A stretch of DNA of 64,000 nucleotides, from positions 43,803,816 to 43,867,815 of the forward strand of contig CM037864.1 of the NCBI GenBank assembly GCA_021292105.1. The letters run 5' to 3'. The position numbers and the translations under genes were made by a program. Positions 51,180-62,115 of this stretch are shown here, in pieces. Source of the stretch: Anadara kagoshimensis (Eukaryota > Mollusca > Bivalvia > Arcoida > Arcidae). Numbering within the stretch: the stretch's first letter is position 1; every line of letters starts with the position of its first letter. Below the pieces are notes generated by a model. The model made no database searches, was not told where the DNA came from, and worked only from the letters and a program-made list of their open reading frames with translations.

Positions 51180-51318
51180 GTGAAGCTAGCCAAACATGAG
51201 GTGCTTACCCTTTCTGAACACCTAATCTCACATCCCTAATGGAAGTTAATTAGCAAGTTTTCTTTTATAGTTTTGACTTTGCTTTGAGATTATGCTTTAG
51301 ACATGACTTTGTTTTTTT
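51180..51318 (+). mobile_element. PLE-family 3' UTR terminal fragment
   Basis: GAAGCTAGCCAAACATGAGG, GCTTACCCTTTCTGAACACC, CCCTAATGGAAGTTAA and TTGACTTTGCTTTGAGATTA in family order. Confidence 0.8.
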
Positions 51319-51681
51319 TTACTTCTGATTCTAAATATTTTGTCGTTTGCGTTTTACACCTAGGGATAAGCTTCCTATAATAATCAGTTTATCGTCTGTA
51401 AATCATCATGATCATATGTACAGTATTTTCCTGAACGATGTTGTATTTAGAACAGGTTCGAAGTGGTTTTTTTACTTAGCTTTGGTGTGATTTGTAATAA
51501 CTGTGCATTTTGTTAATAATTTCCACAAGTATATATTGATTATAGAGTTAAGAAGGATGTTGCTTGATTCTGTTATTAGCTAAAAGATAGTTACCTGCTC
51601 TTGTCTTCGAAAAGAGTAGAACGTGAATAGTGCTTACATACTTTCACAATCATATTATACTAAGTTCTTCATCTGAGCAGA

Positions 51682-52030
51682 GACCACTGCGGTAGCTCAG
51701 TTGGTAGAGTGATCGCTCCGTAGGTGGGAGGTCGTAGGTTCGAACCCCGACCTGGTCTGACCCAAGACTTAAAAGTGGGAAGTGACTGTTCTTTCGCCAA
51801 GCACTCGGCATTACGAAATGAAAGTCACGGTTCTTTCGGATGGGAACTTAAAATAAACGAGGTCCCGTGCAACGATGGGCTTGGCACGCTAAAGAACCCT
51901 GCTGTATAATGCCATCAGCATAACACACAGGCAAAATTTCTGCACCTTAGCCTATAGTTGGCGACGTCTCGGTATAAGTGAAATATTCTTGACTGGAACG
52001 TTAATAACCATTACTCAACTCCAACTCAAC
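51682..52030 (+). mobile_element. V-SINE (Rudi-like), nearly full length
   Basis: The tRNA-like head has box A TAGCTCAGTTGG (51693-51704) and box B GGTTCGAACCC (51737-51747). Its ends can pair as GACCA/TGGTC. The conserved SINE body follows with CACTCGGCATTACGAAATG, AAAGTCACGGTTCTTTCGG and CACGCTAAAGAACCCTGCTG. The 3' part reads ATAAGTGAAATATTCTTGAC and GGAACGTTAATAAC. I recognise this domain order as a molluscan V-SINE of the Rudi type. Such SINEs are transcribed by RNA polymerase III and mobilised by a LINE in trans. The small open frame inside it is not a gene. Confidence 0.88.
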
Positions 52031-52164
52031 TTATCTGAGCAGGGCTCCGTATTTTCCATGTTGATGATTTGGTTCACCTTGTTTCGCCAGTTTATAGGCA
52101 ACGCTTTTGTATTGTCAGAACTATACTACTATCAAACCTTGCAACTAGTTAGAATCTGAAAATC

Positions 52165-52189
52165 AAAAAAAAAAAAAAAAAAAAAAAAA
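52165..52189. repeat. A(25) homopolymer
   Basis: An uninterrupted A-run about 135 bp after the V-SINE; no polyadenylated insertion was identified before it. Confidence 0.9.
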
Positions 52190-52304
52190 GTTTGGTTTGA
52201 TTGGTATAACGCCATATGCAAACCACTAACTTAGATATATTAGGTTAAATTTATTTTGATCCTGAGGATATTTTTTCAACTCCTTAAAAAATTTGGTTTC
52301 ACAA

Positions 52305-52375
52305 TTTTTATCTAAGGATTAATGATGAGTGATTGTATAACCGAACGGCCGTCTAGTGTTGTACAATTAACAGTG
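52305..52375 (+). ncRNA. Hammerhead-ribozyme-like motif, copy C
   Basis: ATGATGAG at 52322 (C3 of the box is A, but G8 and A9 are intact). Stem II is GTGAT/ATAAC with a TGT loop and one mismatch. CGAA (52342-52345) stands in place of GAAA, then stem III ACG/CGT with a GC loop, and GTC with predicted cleavage after 52353. Upstream, TCAACTCCTT and TTTGGTTTCACAATTTTT match the same positions next to copy A. Downstream, TAGTGTTGTACAATTAACAG also matches. The sense is the same as the RT fragment that starts about 300 bp later. Confidence 0.6.
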
Positions 52376-52674
52376 ATATATGTAATGCCAAAAGCAAGCT
52401 GGTGTTTAAGACATCACAGTGACATAGGGAATCAAACGGAATACATCAATAATATATTTCAATCTAACAAGAGATTCTAACAATATTAGGTGATCTGATA
52501 TCCAAAGTGATATTGATGAAGTCTATATAGATGATACATTGTATCAACTTTTTTCCAGAATTTATTTTGCTTAATTTTGTCACTTTGAACAACCGAAACA
52601 GACATATTGCATAGAGAACGTCAAATGAACCATTCATGAAATATAATTACAGTTATTAATCTAAAACAAAACAA

Positions 52675-53082
52675 ACTATTGTCAACTTTCCGTTTTATAT
52701 GCAGCAATATACATGCTTTGGTGTATTGGTGTTTTATTCACAATTAATTCACTATGGTAGAGCTTTTTCCCACTACTGGAACTTTATACAACGAAGCAAA
52801 CTGCTTACATGCTGTAGACTCAGCCGTATCAAGGCTCTGGTCATGTATTATGGCCGTCATCACAATAATTTTGATATGTATGATGTCTCTGTTCAAAATT
52901 ACCCTGGATATATACATGTATGACATTTCAAAGTCCCATGATTTCAATTTTGATTCCACACGCGGTGGGTGTATCTAGCTAAGCAGTAGGTGCTTACTCT
53001 TTTCAGCTCATCCGGCCTAATTTCCCTGGTGTAACTTCACGTATACAATCTAATTTGCCAGTTTCAAACTTTCTACGATTGA
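52675..53082 (+). mobile_element. PLE-family RT C-terminus and partial 3' UTR
   Basis: Begins at the SIVNFP codons (CTATTGTCAACTTTCC). It continues through remnants of IPALVYWCFI, HYWNFIQRSKLL and YGRHHNNFDMYDVSV, then 3' UTR with TTCCCTGGTGTAACTTCACG. It loses the last ~60 bp where the next copy begins. Confidence 0.82.
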
Positions 53083-53084
53083 TT

Positions 53085-53221
53085 TTTCAAGTTCTGCTTC
53101 ATATGAATTAAGACGCCAACGAAAGGCTACAATAGAAGCTGTATGACTAAACGTGATGACTTAATTTTTACTATTCCTTTCCTTTTTCTATTCAACAATA
53201 AACCTGCTTATTTTCTCCGTT
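53085..53221 (+). mobile_element. PLE-family RT fragment, 5' part of an interrupted copy
   Basis: AGACGCCAACGAAAGGCTAC to GACTAAACGTGATGACTTAA encodes remnants of AHERLHLKLYDKRDD, then a frameshifted SIVNF and SNKPAYF. It breaks at about 53221 and resumes at 53690. Confidence 0.75.
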
Positions 53222-53689
53222 CCTCCGAAAATAAATATTTTCTTGACTAACTATGCAAATAAAACACAAACAATTAAAATAGGATGCCTAGTTGCAAGCT
53301 CTTTATATATTAATATATCCACAAACATGATTATATAATATTAAAGAAACATTTGTTTAAAATATTTAAAGCATGGTACATATAGAGTACAAGGGAAAAA
53401 ATAATAAAGGGGAAAGGGCAGGGTGGGTTTTTGTCCCCTTTTTCCACGCCTGGATTCCCTATCTGAATCAGAGCGAGACATACTCTCAGCTTGCAACCGG
53501 TTTGAATAACTTAAAAACACGCGTGTTACTTATATACCCTACCCAGAAAAGCGTGCAGTAATATACAACACGGAATCAACCACCCGTGAAAATATTCAAT
53601 CACGAGTGAAAATCTTCGTATACGATAAAAACGAATAAGCTCTGAAAGTAAATTTAAATATTCATAGAACGTAAAGAAATGAATTTCTT
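53222..53689. mobile_element. Insertion (~468 bp) splitting a PLE copy
   Basis: Lies between RT codons that are consecutive in other copies. GC content is somewhat higher in its centre (53400-53560). No terminal repeats or coding domain were recognised. Confidence 0.45.
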
Positions 53690-54108
53690 CTGATATCTGG
53701 TATTTGCTTCACAATTGATACGCTATAATGGAGCTTGTTTCCACTACGTGGACTTTATACAACGAAGCAGGGTGCTTACAAACAAATTGTTTACGCACGG
53801 ATATCGCAAGCCTAGACCATCAAAACGTTTTATAACCGTCACCACATTATTGTTGATAAGTATGGTGTCTCTGTATCCAACATTGCCCTAGATATATGTG
53901 GCGTCCAAACGTTCTATGTTCCTTCCATCCCCAATTTCGATAACAAACGTGACAGGTGTGGCTAGCTAGACAGTAATGCTTATCCTTCCGGAGCACATGG
54001 TGTCTTTGGTGGAAGTTCGGGTGTTCAACCTCATTTATCAGCTTAAAGGTTTTACTTTGCTTAGAGATTGTGGTTTTGACGTGGATTGGTGCGTTTTGTT
54101 TTTTGAAA
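53690..54108 (+). mobile_element. PLE-family RT end and 3' UTR, 3' part of an interrupted copy
   Basis: From GTATTTGCTTCACAATTGAT (VFASQLIRY-like) through HYVDFIQRSRVLTNKL and YRKPRPSKRF-like codons to the HHIIVDKYGVSVS region. The 3' UTR ends near 54108 with GACGTGGATTGGTGCGTTTT. Confidence 0.82.
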
Positions 54109-54384
54109 ATTCAATTCAATTCTCTTTTGTTTCAAGCATTATGGTTGGTCAGATATTTTCTCTTTTCTGCCTGAATGTTTTTCAATTGGCTCTCGATGTC
54201 ATGGTCGGCCCATGGAGGTATTTGAATTCCTACGCCATATCGATGCTATTGATGTTTTCTATGGTTATATGTTGTTGTTTAAATAGTTGATATTTTGTTT
54301 GAAAATTCAATAAAATTATTTTAAGAAACTACACAATGTATACAGTGAGACAAATGTCTAATTCTTTTAGAATGTTTCCGCAAC

Positions 54385-54667
54385 AAAAAGCCTATGCTTA
54401 CCAAAACCCTCAAAAAGGTTTATGGCCGTCATCACAAATTTTTTGTTTAGTGGAATTTCTGTATCCGAAATTATTCTGAACATATATTTGAAGTTTCATG
54501 TTTCACTCTTTCTCAGTTTTGATAACACTAATAACGAGTGCAGCTACCTAGGCCAAACTTTCAACAGCACCCGGTCTCACTTCGTTGGTTAGAGTTATAG
54601 TGTTTCGCGGTAACTTGTCAGTTTTGTTTGCTTTTGGTGTTGTGGTTTGGACATGTTTATGTTTGAT
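54385..54667 (+). mobile_element. PLE-family RT end and 3' UTR
   Basis: AAAAAGCCTATGCTTACCAA onward matches the KPRLIKTLKKVYGRHH region. The UTR words CACCCGGTCTCACTTC and GTAACTTGTCAG and a shortened terminus follow. Confidence 0.75.
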
Positions 54668-55650
54668 TTCATTCTGAAAAAATTATTAAGGTTGTCCTCC
54701 ATAAGTATCATTCTTAAAGTGACATTTGACCTTGACCTCATGTAAAAATAAAAAAACAATACTTCGAAACATATAAAGCCAAAATCTTCATTAAAATGTA
54801 AAGAAGCTAAACTAGTTTGGGGACAACAGATACCCGGCACGGCAAACAAATCTTTTTAATTTCTCTAAAATGTGTTTCACAAAGAAATTTTTGATATTTT
54901 AATATTTCGCTTTTATTATTTCTATTCATATCTGTCAGTTTTATAAATTGCTGAACTAGAAATATATTCTTAAAAACCGGTGGAAATCGTGCAGTATCTG
55001 TTGCGTCCTTCTAATTTAAAACACAAAAGAACATAGGTCATAACCTTTACTGTTCACCTTAACATCGTTTTGAAGATCATACACACGCAGAGTTTTTAAA
55101 CTATTTTATTCTGATAAGATTGTGTACATGTCAACTGGTTCTGTTTTCACCAAAACATACGATACATTTCAACAATGTTTGTGCGTAGTAATATGGCCGC
55201 TAACAAACCCTGAAACAGATGTGTTGAATTAATTGGTGCGCAAGGTGTTGGAGGGAAATGTGTACAAAACAGGAAGTAGGTGTAATAGATCGCTGTTGGT
55301 GATGGTAATGGAATGTTAATACCGATAAACAGGTATGATATGACTTTAATTTACGGGTAAACATTACAAGACTATTTGTTGCATGTGTCCGTCCAATCTT
55401 GATCGATGTCTGTTGCTATATTTCGATTCGGGATTTTCTTAATCTAAGCGAGGTAACTCTAGCGTAATCAAACGCAAGCGAGGTAACGCATGTAAGCACG
55501 TCGCCGGATTTATTGTTCATCATAATACAGTATACTTACTTTTTTCAATTTTTACAGCACTTCCAAAAGTTAATAAACCATTATTTAGCCTATTTCGGAG
55601 AACGCAAGATCACAAAATATTTTATGAATTTCAATACGATGGGTACAAAT
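54668..55650. other. Unique sequence, nothing recognised
   Basis: No gene or repeat recognised upstream of the MITE. Confidence 0.5.
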
Positions 55651-56200
55651 CAATGATTCTTTTACTTATATGAGCCGAGTCGTTACTAAAAATTCCTGTT
55701 TCGGCTCCATTCTTGCTTCATATATCATTTTATGCGACAAAATATAACCTGGGTGGGTGCTTACAATGGTTATTTGTTTTACGAAATGGCGGGGTTCTCT
55801 ATGTTACGTAGTCATGACGAAAGAGTTGACTATTTACGTAGGTTAGTGCAGCTCAAGAACGGATTGATTTTTGCGTAACTGGGATGACCAAAATTGATTT
55901 AATAAAGTAATAAAGTCAACAACCTTTCTGCATTTTCAAACTTTTGAAAAAATTAACATAAACTCAACTCGACCTTTGAGCTACCCTTCATGATTGTACC
56001 CCCTGCGCATCTACGCAAAGAATAAATTCTTCCGTCATCATTACGTCACACAAAAGACACCGCCATTTTGTCAAAATTTTTACCATTGTAAACACCCATC
56101 CAAAAAACGTTTTGGTGTATTAAAGGAGTTATAATGTATGGACTAGATCGAAATTAGGATTGTTAGCAACGACTCGGCTCTTGTAAGTAAATGATTAACT
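55651..56200. mobile_element. MITE-like element (~550 bp) with ~45-bp terminal inverted repeats
   Basis: Left TTTTACTTATATGAGCCGAG then TCGTTACTAA. Right TTAGCAACGACTCGGCTCTT then GTAAGTAAA, the reverse complement with few mismatches. The match continues inward through CCTGTTTCGG/CCTAATTTCG-type sequence. TGATT lies 2 bp outside the left end and directly at the right end, a possible target duplication. There is no transposase. It lies about 60 bp upstream of a candidate 5' exon of the phosphatase gene. Confidence 0.75.
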
Positions 56201-56258
56201 GATTGTTAAATGTGTCATTCAAATCTTTGAAATATTAGCGTTATTCCTTTCTCTCCAG

Positions 56259-56308
56259 CAGAGTAAACGGACAGTAGTAGAAGCAGACCTGATTATCTAT
56301 AATACAGT
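56259..56308 (+). other. Candidate upstream exon of the phosphatase gene
   Basis: A pyrimidine-rich acceptor (ATTCCTTTCTCTCCAG, ending 56258) and a donor GTAAGA (56309) delimit 50 nt. A second acceptor (GTGATATTTCAG, ending 56543) would join it to the phosphatase frame after a 235-bp intron. The joined frame stays open through both segments and extends the N-terminus with residues including FLRKIWHRRTWYWLT. There is no Met in it, so the start would lie further upstream. This is inference from splice-site-like sequence only. Confidence 0.25.
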
Positions 56309-56589
56309 GTAAGACTTCCAGTTGCGTCCTCACCAATTAAATTCTATGTAATTTGTTTGAAAAAATATTTTTCACAAAATGTTCAAAATAGATTGACTCC
56401 GTCATGTTAGGTTTTTACAGTTCAAATAAAACATTTCAGTTAAGGATTCAAAATGGAGTTTCCCCATTTTATTTTCAGCTATAGCGTTTATAAAATTCAT
56501 ATTCTATTATTTTATTACTAATGTCGTAATTGTGATATTTCAGCTTCTTACGTAAAATTTGGCACAGAAGGACTTGGTACTGGCTCACA

Positions 56590-57414
56590 ATGTTTTCTTT
56601 AGTAGCCTTTGTTTGGATGCTGAAATACCGGCCCAAACCTGAGAAGGACAATAGATACTCCATACCATTTCCTAAAGAACGTCATATCATGCTTAATGAA
56701 ACGGATGTAAAAAACAAAATTTTATTCATAATTGGGGATGTACATGGCTGTTTTGATGAACTGGTAGAGTTGCTGAACTTGGCAGAGAAAGAAGTACCGG
56801 GTAAACAATTATTGCCAATATTCGTAGGTGATTTAATAAATAAAGGGCCGCAAAATGTAGAAGTGTTACGGAAGGTACGGAGTATGGACGCTTACGTTGT
56901 CAGGGGTAACCATGAGGAGGTCGTACTTCGGGAAATTTTAAGACAAAAACTTGACGAATCTTATGAAAGCCAGTTTAAGTATAACTGGGCCAAAGAATTG
57001 ACTGATGAAGATATTACTTATTTACAAGAATTACCATACACCATATCAATCCCGTCATTCAATTCTATCATTGTGCACGGTGGGCTTGAACCGGAAGTGG
57101 AGCTTGAAGACCAGGATTTCAGAAATATGGTTTCAATGAGGAATCTAGAAAAACACGGCGATAAACTTGTTGCAACATCAAAAGTATTTAAAGAAGACAG
57201 CTTAGAGCCTGAATCGCCTCCATGGGGTTCAGTTTGGAAAGGCCCTGAACATGTATATTACGGACATGATGCTACAAGAAAATTACAGATCCATAAACAT
57301 GCAACAGGATTAGATACAGGGTGTGTTTATGGTGGTGAATTAACGGGGATTTTTCTAAATGGACCTAAAAAGATTATTTCTGTAAAAGCACGTGAAACTT
57401 ATAAACAACCTTGA
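56590..57414 (+). CDS. ApaH-like (ALPH-type) metallophosphatase of the PPP family
   Basis: Single open frame of 274 codons. The metal-binding signature is complete and in order: GDVHGC (49-54), GDLINKGP (80-87), GNHE (106-109), HGG (163-165) and GHD (225-227). The C-terminal GLDTGCVYGGELTGI box (240-254) follows. The second motif has the NKGP ending typical of bacterial ApaH and eukaryotic ALPH enzymes instead of the VDRG of Ser/Thr phosphatases. Relatives hydrolyse Ap4A-type dinucleotides, and trypanosome ALPH1 decaps mRNA; the substrate here is unknown. Residues 1-12 are hydrophobic (FSLVAFVWML) and followed by KYRPKPEKD, suggesting part of a signal anchor. The frame is open upstream to about 56536 and a 3' splice site (CAG at 56541-56543) precedes it, so the true N-terminus may lie in an earlier exon. 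The ATG at 56590 has A at -3. No AATAAA is obvious within 400 bp downstream. There are no frameshifts or lost ligands. Confidence 0.9.
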   Translation: MFSLVAFVWMLKYRPKPEKDNRYSIPFPKERHIMLNETDVKNKILFIIGDVHGCFDELVELLNLAEKEVPGKQLLPIFVGDLINKGPQNVEVLRKVRSMDAYVVRGNHEEVVLREILRQKLDESYESQFKYNWAKELTDEDITYLQELPYTISIPSFNSIIVHGGLEPEVELEDQDFRNMVSMRNLEKHGDKLVATSKVFKEDSLEPESPPWGSVWKGPEHVYYGHDATRKLQIHKHATGLDTGCVYGGELTGIFLNGPKKIISVKARETYKQP

Positions 57415-58679
57415 ACGTATGCTTTACAAAATATTTTATTTTAAAAAAGATGACTTTTTACTAGGACGTAAATCTCTGTAAAGAACAAACTATCAAAATG
57501 TGATACGTATTTATGATCTATATCAATAATTCATTAAGAAATCAATTCTAAATGTTCTGAATATTAACTTTTTACAAAAAAATGACCGAATCATATCTAT
57601 CAATATATATATCAACTTCTTCTTTTTTAAATATGATATTGTGACGAAACAGTACTTCCATTTTTACAAATCCTTTTGTCATACAACTGCTTTGTGCGTA
57701 AAATGAAAATACTTAGAACAAGTCGGGGAATCTACGTCATAAATTCGATCTCGTAAACACAAAAATGCTATTGAAAAGCCTTTATTTAATTAGTACCTTT
57801 TTTTTACTGTTTGCTTGAATACATACTGCTGTTAGTTTATCCAAATACCATTTGTATCCTTAAAGTATGTATGGTGAGTTTAAATGGTGAAGATATAACT
57901 TTCTTTTTTCTTTGTCGTTATGAAAACTGCACGACAACGCGAAACGAAAGTTTACTTTGGCGCGAATGTTTGAAAAAAACTTACAGCTGTAAGAATGTAT
58001 ATACATCAACCGACCATTTTTGAAGTTATTTTGCCTTCTTTAGGCACATTGAGATAGCTATAAACTGATGGAAAGTGTGGAACAACAGTAAAAAAGAATC
58101 TCCGCCAGTCGATGGTTTCGTCGCCGTTTTTTGTGTTTATGAAGTCGGGTTTATGACATATTTTTGTAAATCTACGTCATAGGGAACAAACACTAACGTA
58201 CAAAGTATATAAATGTTTATTTAACATATATAAAAATAAACATTAACTAATTGCCATATTCTCACACACTCGTTCACTCACCTATACATCTCATATACAC
58301 ATTATATATAATCATGACGTATGGCTGTCTGTCTAAGTATGACGTCAGCATTTGTTCCCATGACTGCTATGCCCCCGCCCTGTAGAACTGACTATTGCAA
58401 TGTAATACAAGAGAGAGAGAGAGAGAGAGCTTTGTTGTGATTGTTGGGTGTTTGCGAGGTAGTGAAAATCCATATTAAGTTGATTGATTCAGTCGATATA
58501 AATTCACTTAAATCGACACGTAATCAGCTATAATCGATTTTATCGCAAGACTAGTTCACGATAAAAATTAAATGTTCTCCGTGTTTAAGGTTTCCATCCG
58601 TCGTAAATTGTAAACGTGCTCGAGTTATCTTTCTTTGAACAAGCCAAACTTTTAATTTTCGCTCTCTTTCGAGCATAAA
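57415..58679. other. 3' flank of the phosphatase gene; (GA)n
   Basis: AT-rich with a (GA)n tract at 58410-58429. The nearest canonical AATAAA noted is near 58240, inside ATAAAAATAAAC. The open frame at 57811-58023 shows no family resemblance. Confidence 0.45.
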
Positions 58680-58917
58680 AACACTGGGGTAGCTCAATTG
58701 GTAGAGTGCTCGCTCCGTAAGTGGAAGCTCTAGGGTTCGAACCCCGACCGGGTCTAACCCAAGACTTGAAAGTGGGTATGATTTTTTCTTTCGCCAAACA
58801 CTCGGCATTACGAAATAAAAGTCACGGTTCTTTCGGATTGGAACTTAAAATAAACAGGTCCCGTATCACGCGTACGGTAAAGAACTCTGTTGTATAATGT
58901 CATCAGCGCAACGCACT
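58680..58917 (+). mobile_element. V-SINE (Rudi-like), 3'-truncated
   Basis: Box A TAGCTCAATTGG (58690-58701), box B GGTTCGAACCC (58734-58744), then CACTCGGCATTACGAAAT and AAAGTCACGGTTCTTTCGG. It ends at GCGCAACGCAC before the 3' domain. Minus-strand open frames here are the SINE read backwards. Confidence 0.88.
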
Positions 58918-61090
58918 TTTTTTATAATTTTGAAAAGTATTTCGTATTTTCGCAAATTTTCGCAAAGTTATTTTGCATTTTCGAAATCGAAAGTTTGAAT
59001 AAGTGTTCGTAAAAACGATACAACTATTGCTAATATTCGAAATACTATTTTGAAAATCTGGAGTACCTATTTTGAAATCACTTTTGCGAATATAACAAAT
59101 TAACTAATCATTCGGGAATTACGAAATAACTATGTTATACGAAATAGTATATCGAATATTTAAAATACTATGATTCGAAATGCGAAATACCACGAAAATT
59201 ATTATGGAAATTAAACGAAACACTAATTCGAAAATACGAAATAATCAACTGATTATACAAAGTACTTGATGAAATTACGAAATAATTTTTTGTACGCAAA
59301 ACACATTACGGACTCCGTATTTAGTTGAACAGAAATACTTATTGTTGCAAACAATGAAATTGCAACTTGGGAAACGTGTGTGACGGGACTGTAGGAGATC
59401 TAATCTGACCTTTCAATTAGTGCTGTGCCATGTGCTAGATAATTAGACATACTTATTTCATATATATGGGTTTTCTGAATCGAAAAAATATTTCTGCCAA
59501 GCAACATGTGTACTACACATCGAGCCCTGTATATTTAGAGAGTTTGTTTTAACAACAATTTTATACCAATCATTGTTGTATAGTACAGAATTCTGCTCTG
59601 AAATTAACTAGTAAATAGAATAAAGGAGGAGGGGGTTTTGTACCATATACAACCGTGGTAAATAAAGGTATTCCACCTTCCAGGGGGGGGCAGATGTACT
59701 GCGTTACGAACTCGGTATCGCATCTCTTTTATCCTACTATAAATGGATAATATTGAAATGATTATTCGTACGTTTGCGCTTGTTTTTGGCTTGGTTCTTT
59801 TTCCAGGTTTGCTTTTTTTTGTTCGAAATGTTAAAAATATCTAGTCTTTAAATCTATCACGTGTATTTTTATATATTTAGTGCAACGATCTTAAAACTAT
59901 CAATGGTAACAGAAACACGCTGGTAAAATGATTGCAAGCTGTTTCAAACAAAACTTATTGTCTTTTTAAAAAAATTTAAATTGGTGCATTATCGTTTTCA
60001 ACTCAATATCATGTAAATATTTAATTGAGCCTTTAGTTGATATATTCCATGTCACGAATCCTTATGCAAATGGTATTAAATAAGAACGCCTATCTCAAGC
60101 TGACGTCCAACACTTTCATTATTGGAATGCACATATTATTAAAATAAAATTATGCATGAAATTTAATTAAAATCTACTTAATCGCGATGCATATGACAAA
60201 GCTTATAGATATGATAGTTTTTACTGGTGTCTCTTGTGGTACTCGTGTATTTACTGTAGTTTTCAGGTTTATACGATACGAATTCTGGGTTACGACTCGA
60301 ATTATCTTGTATTTGATTGGTTCATTTTTTAACCAATGCAGCAGTTTAACAATAGATACAAGTCAACCCCAACCAAATAATGACGGGACAAAATTTCAGT
60401 GTGGCACAGTGTCATATCTGTACACACTGCTTCAAACATAATAGTATACTATAAGGTATGTTTGAAAACCTTTACATCCCATTAATACTACCATTTGTAG
60501 TTACATCCATGTGAAATTATAACTATATTTTTTCGTTTTAAATCATCATAATATATAAATATGTATCAATGACTTATAATGAAAACACTACATTTGTCAT
60601 GAGGGAGATCTACCAAAACTGGACAGCTGGTGCTTATCAATGACACGATATGCGTTTTTGTACAACTAAAGGAATGGTTGATTGCCTGCCAATAACACTA
60701 GAACTACAAATTGGGCATTTACTCAGGTGCTCGTTCAAAGTCGGGAATTTTATAATTATTGGCCACAATATGCGTATTGTGTTGTTTGGAAGTTTTATAA
60801 TAAACTTGAAATCCTTTGAATCTTTCGCGATTTTTTGTACCAAGTTATTCAGTTACTTTCCTTTTTCTTTTGAATAATAAGTTTAGGCATTATGTTGTTA
60901 ATTTTTTCTGATTTTATTCTACTGCAGTTTTCTACTACAATTTTGTACGAAACAAAACTTTTAGCAAAACACTAGTTCCCTGTCTGGAACTTAACCTACA
61001 AATACATATTGGTATAAATATGTTATTTATTATGCATTTAATAATGAATGTCGAATCTCGTTGATATTCAAAATTTCTAGTCAGAGAAGG
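58918..61090. other. Unique sequence; CGAAAT-rich patch
   Basis: 58930-59300 is unusually rich in CGAAAT/ATTTCG words, both orientations mixed, but no unit or period could be defined. No gene; the overlapping open frames at 60637-60877 have no family resemblance. Confidence 0.45.
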
Positions 61091-61171
61091 TTTGTAACAA
61101 CACTTATTGAAGTCCAAAGCCTAATGAAATCTGGACCTCATTAGGTTTTAGACTTCAATAGTTGTTACAAA
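61091..61171. repeat. Fold-back element, 81 bp
   Basis: The left arm TTTGTAACAACACTTATTGA (from 61091), then AGTCCAAAGCCTAATGA, is matched by TCATTAGGTTTTAGACTTCA and ATAGTTGTTACAAA ending 61171. The loop is about 10 nt. Confidence 0.88.
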
Positions 61172-62115
61172 GATTCTTTGGTTCTTTGTTCATCGCTACA
61201 GTAATGCAAATATTATTAGGGTTAGGACCATACTTTTTACGTCCGTAAGACGTTCGTTGTACACAATATTTCCTAAAACTGGTGTCTATAATCTAAATAT
61301 GATGAATTAATCGTATTAATGTTTTATTGTGATGTTCTCATTGGGTTTTCCCATTAACCAAAGAAGTGTCTTAATTCTGGTGAACTTTTTGTATAATTCA
61401 GTCAATAAATCTGTTTTTGCTTAAAAAAATACAATGCAGTCTTTTGTAAAAAAAAAAATCTCTGAAGCAGACAGAGCATATTCTTTCTATTCCTCTAAAC
61501 GTAATATGATCGATTGCTCCAATAATCCATTAACTGTTGAAATATACAAAATCTTAGTGGTATGTATATCGAATCCGGGTTTCAAACACAGGTATAAAAT
61601 CCACATTCCTGTCATTGATGTATGTGATAGTTCTTTAAGCTACAGGATTTATTTGTTTTGTTTAAGAGCCGGATTAGCGCCGTTGTGACCTAGTTTGAAA
61701 TTAAGTTTTTTGACGTAATAACCGGATGAACAACAATCTTTTGACATGCTCTAATTACTATATATAAAAATATAGATGCCTTTTCCGCATATTCATCTGT
61801 TTAAAGTAGCGTATCAGAAAAATTGAAACAGTTTTTATGTCTGATATTTGTTTGAGATTCGCTTATGATTTTACTTAGTAGTGATTGGTTGATTAATATT
61901 GTTTCGATTATATTGCACTCTATGTCAAGATGTTGTCACTTAGATAAATATCGAGACAGTCCGTCTTGAAATGATGGCAAACGCCGTAATATATTGAGAA
62001 ACCCAATGACCAGCTTTCCATTTGAGCTGTTATTATTTTTGAATAATAAAAAATGATCACGTCTGAAAACGAATTTGTACCTTTTCCCGCTTTATAATTA
62101 TTCAGTCTAAACCCT
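61172..62115. other. Unique sequence, nothing recognised
   Basis: No gene or repeat recognised. Confidence 0.5.

Noticed and set aside
51682-51757. Functional tRNA gene
   Set aside because: Good A and B boxes and partial acceptor pairing, but a SINE body follows directly and the same head-body arrangement recurs at 58.7 kb.
60637-60877. Overlapping open frames with a CPIC motif on the minus strand
   Set aside because: One Cys pair alone does not define a zinc finger, and the frame is short with no conserved partner exons.
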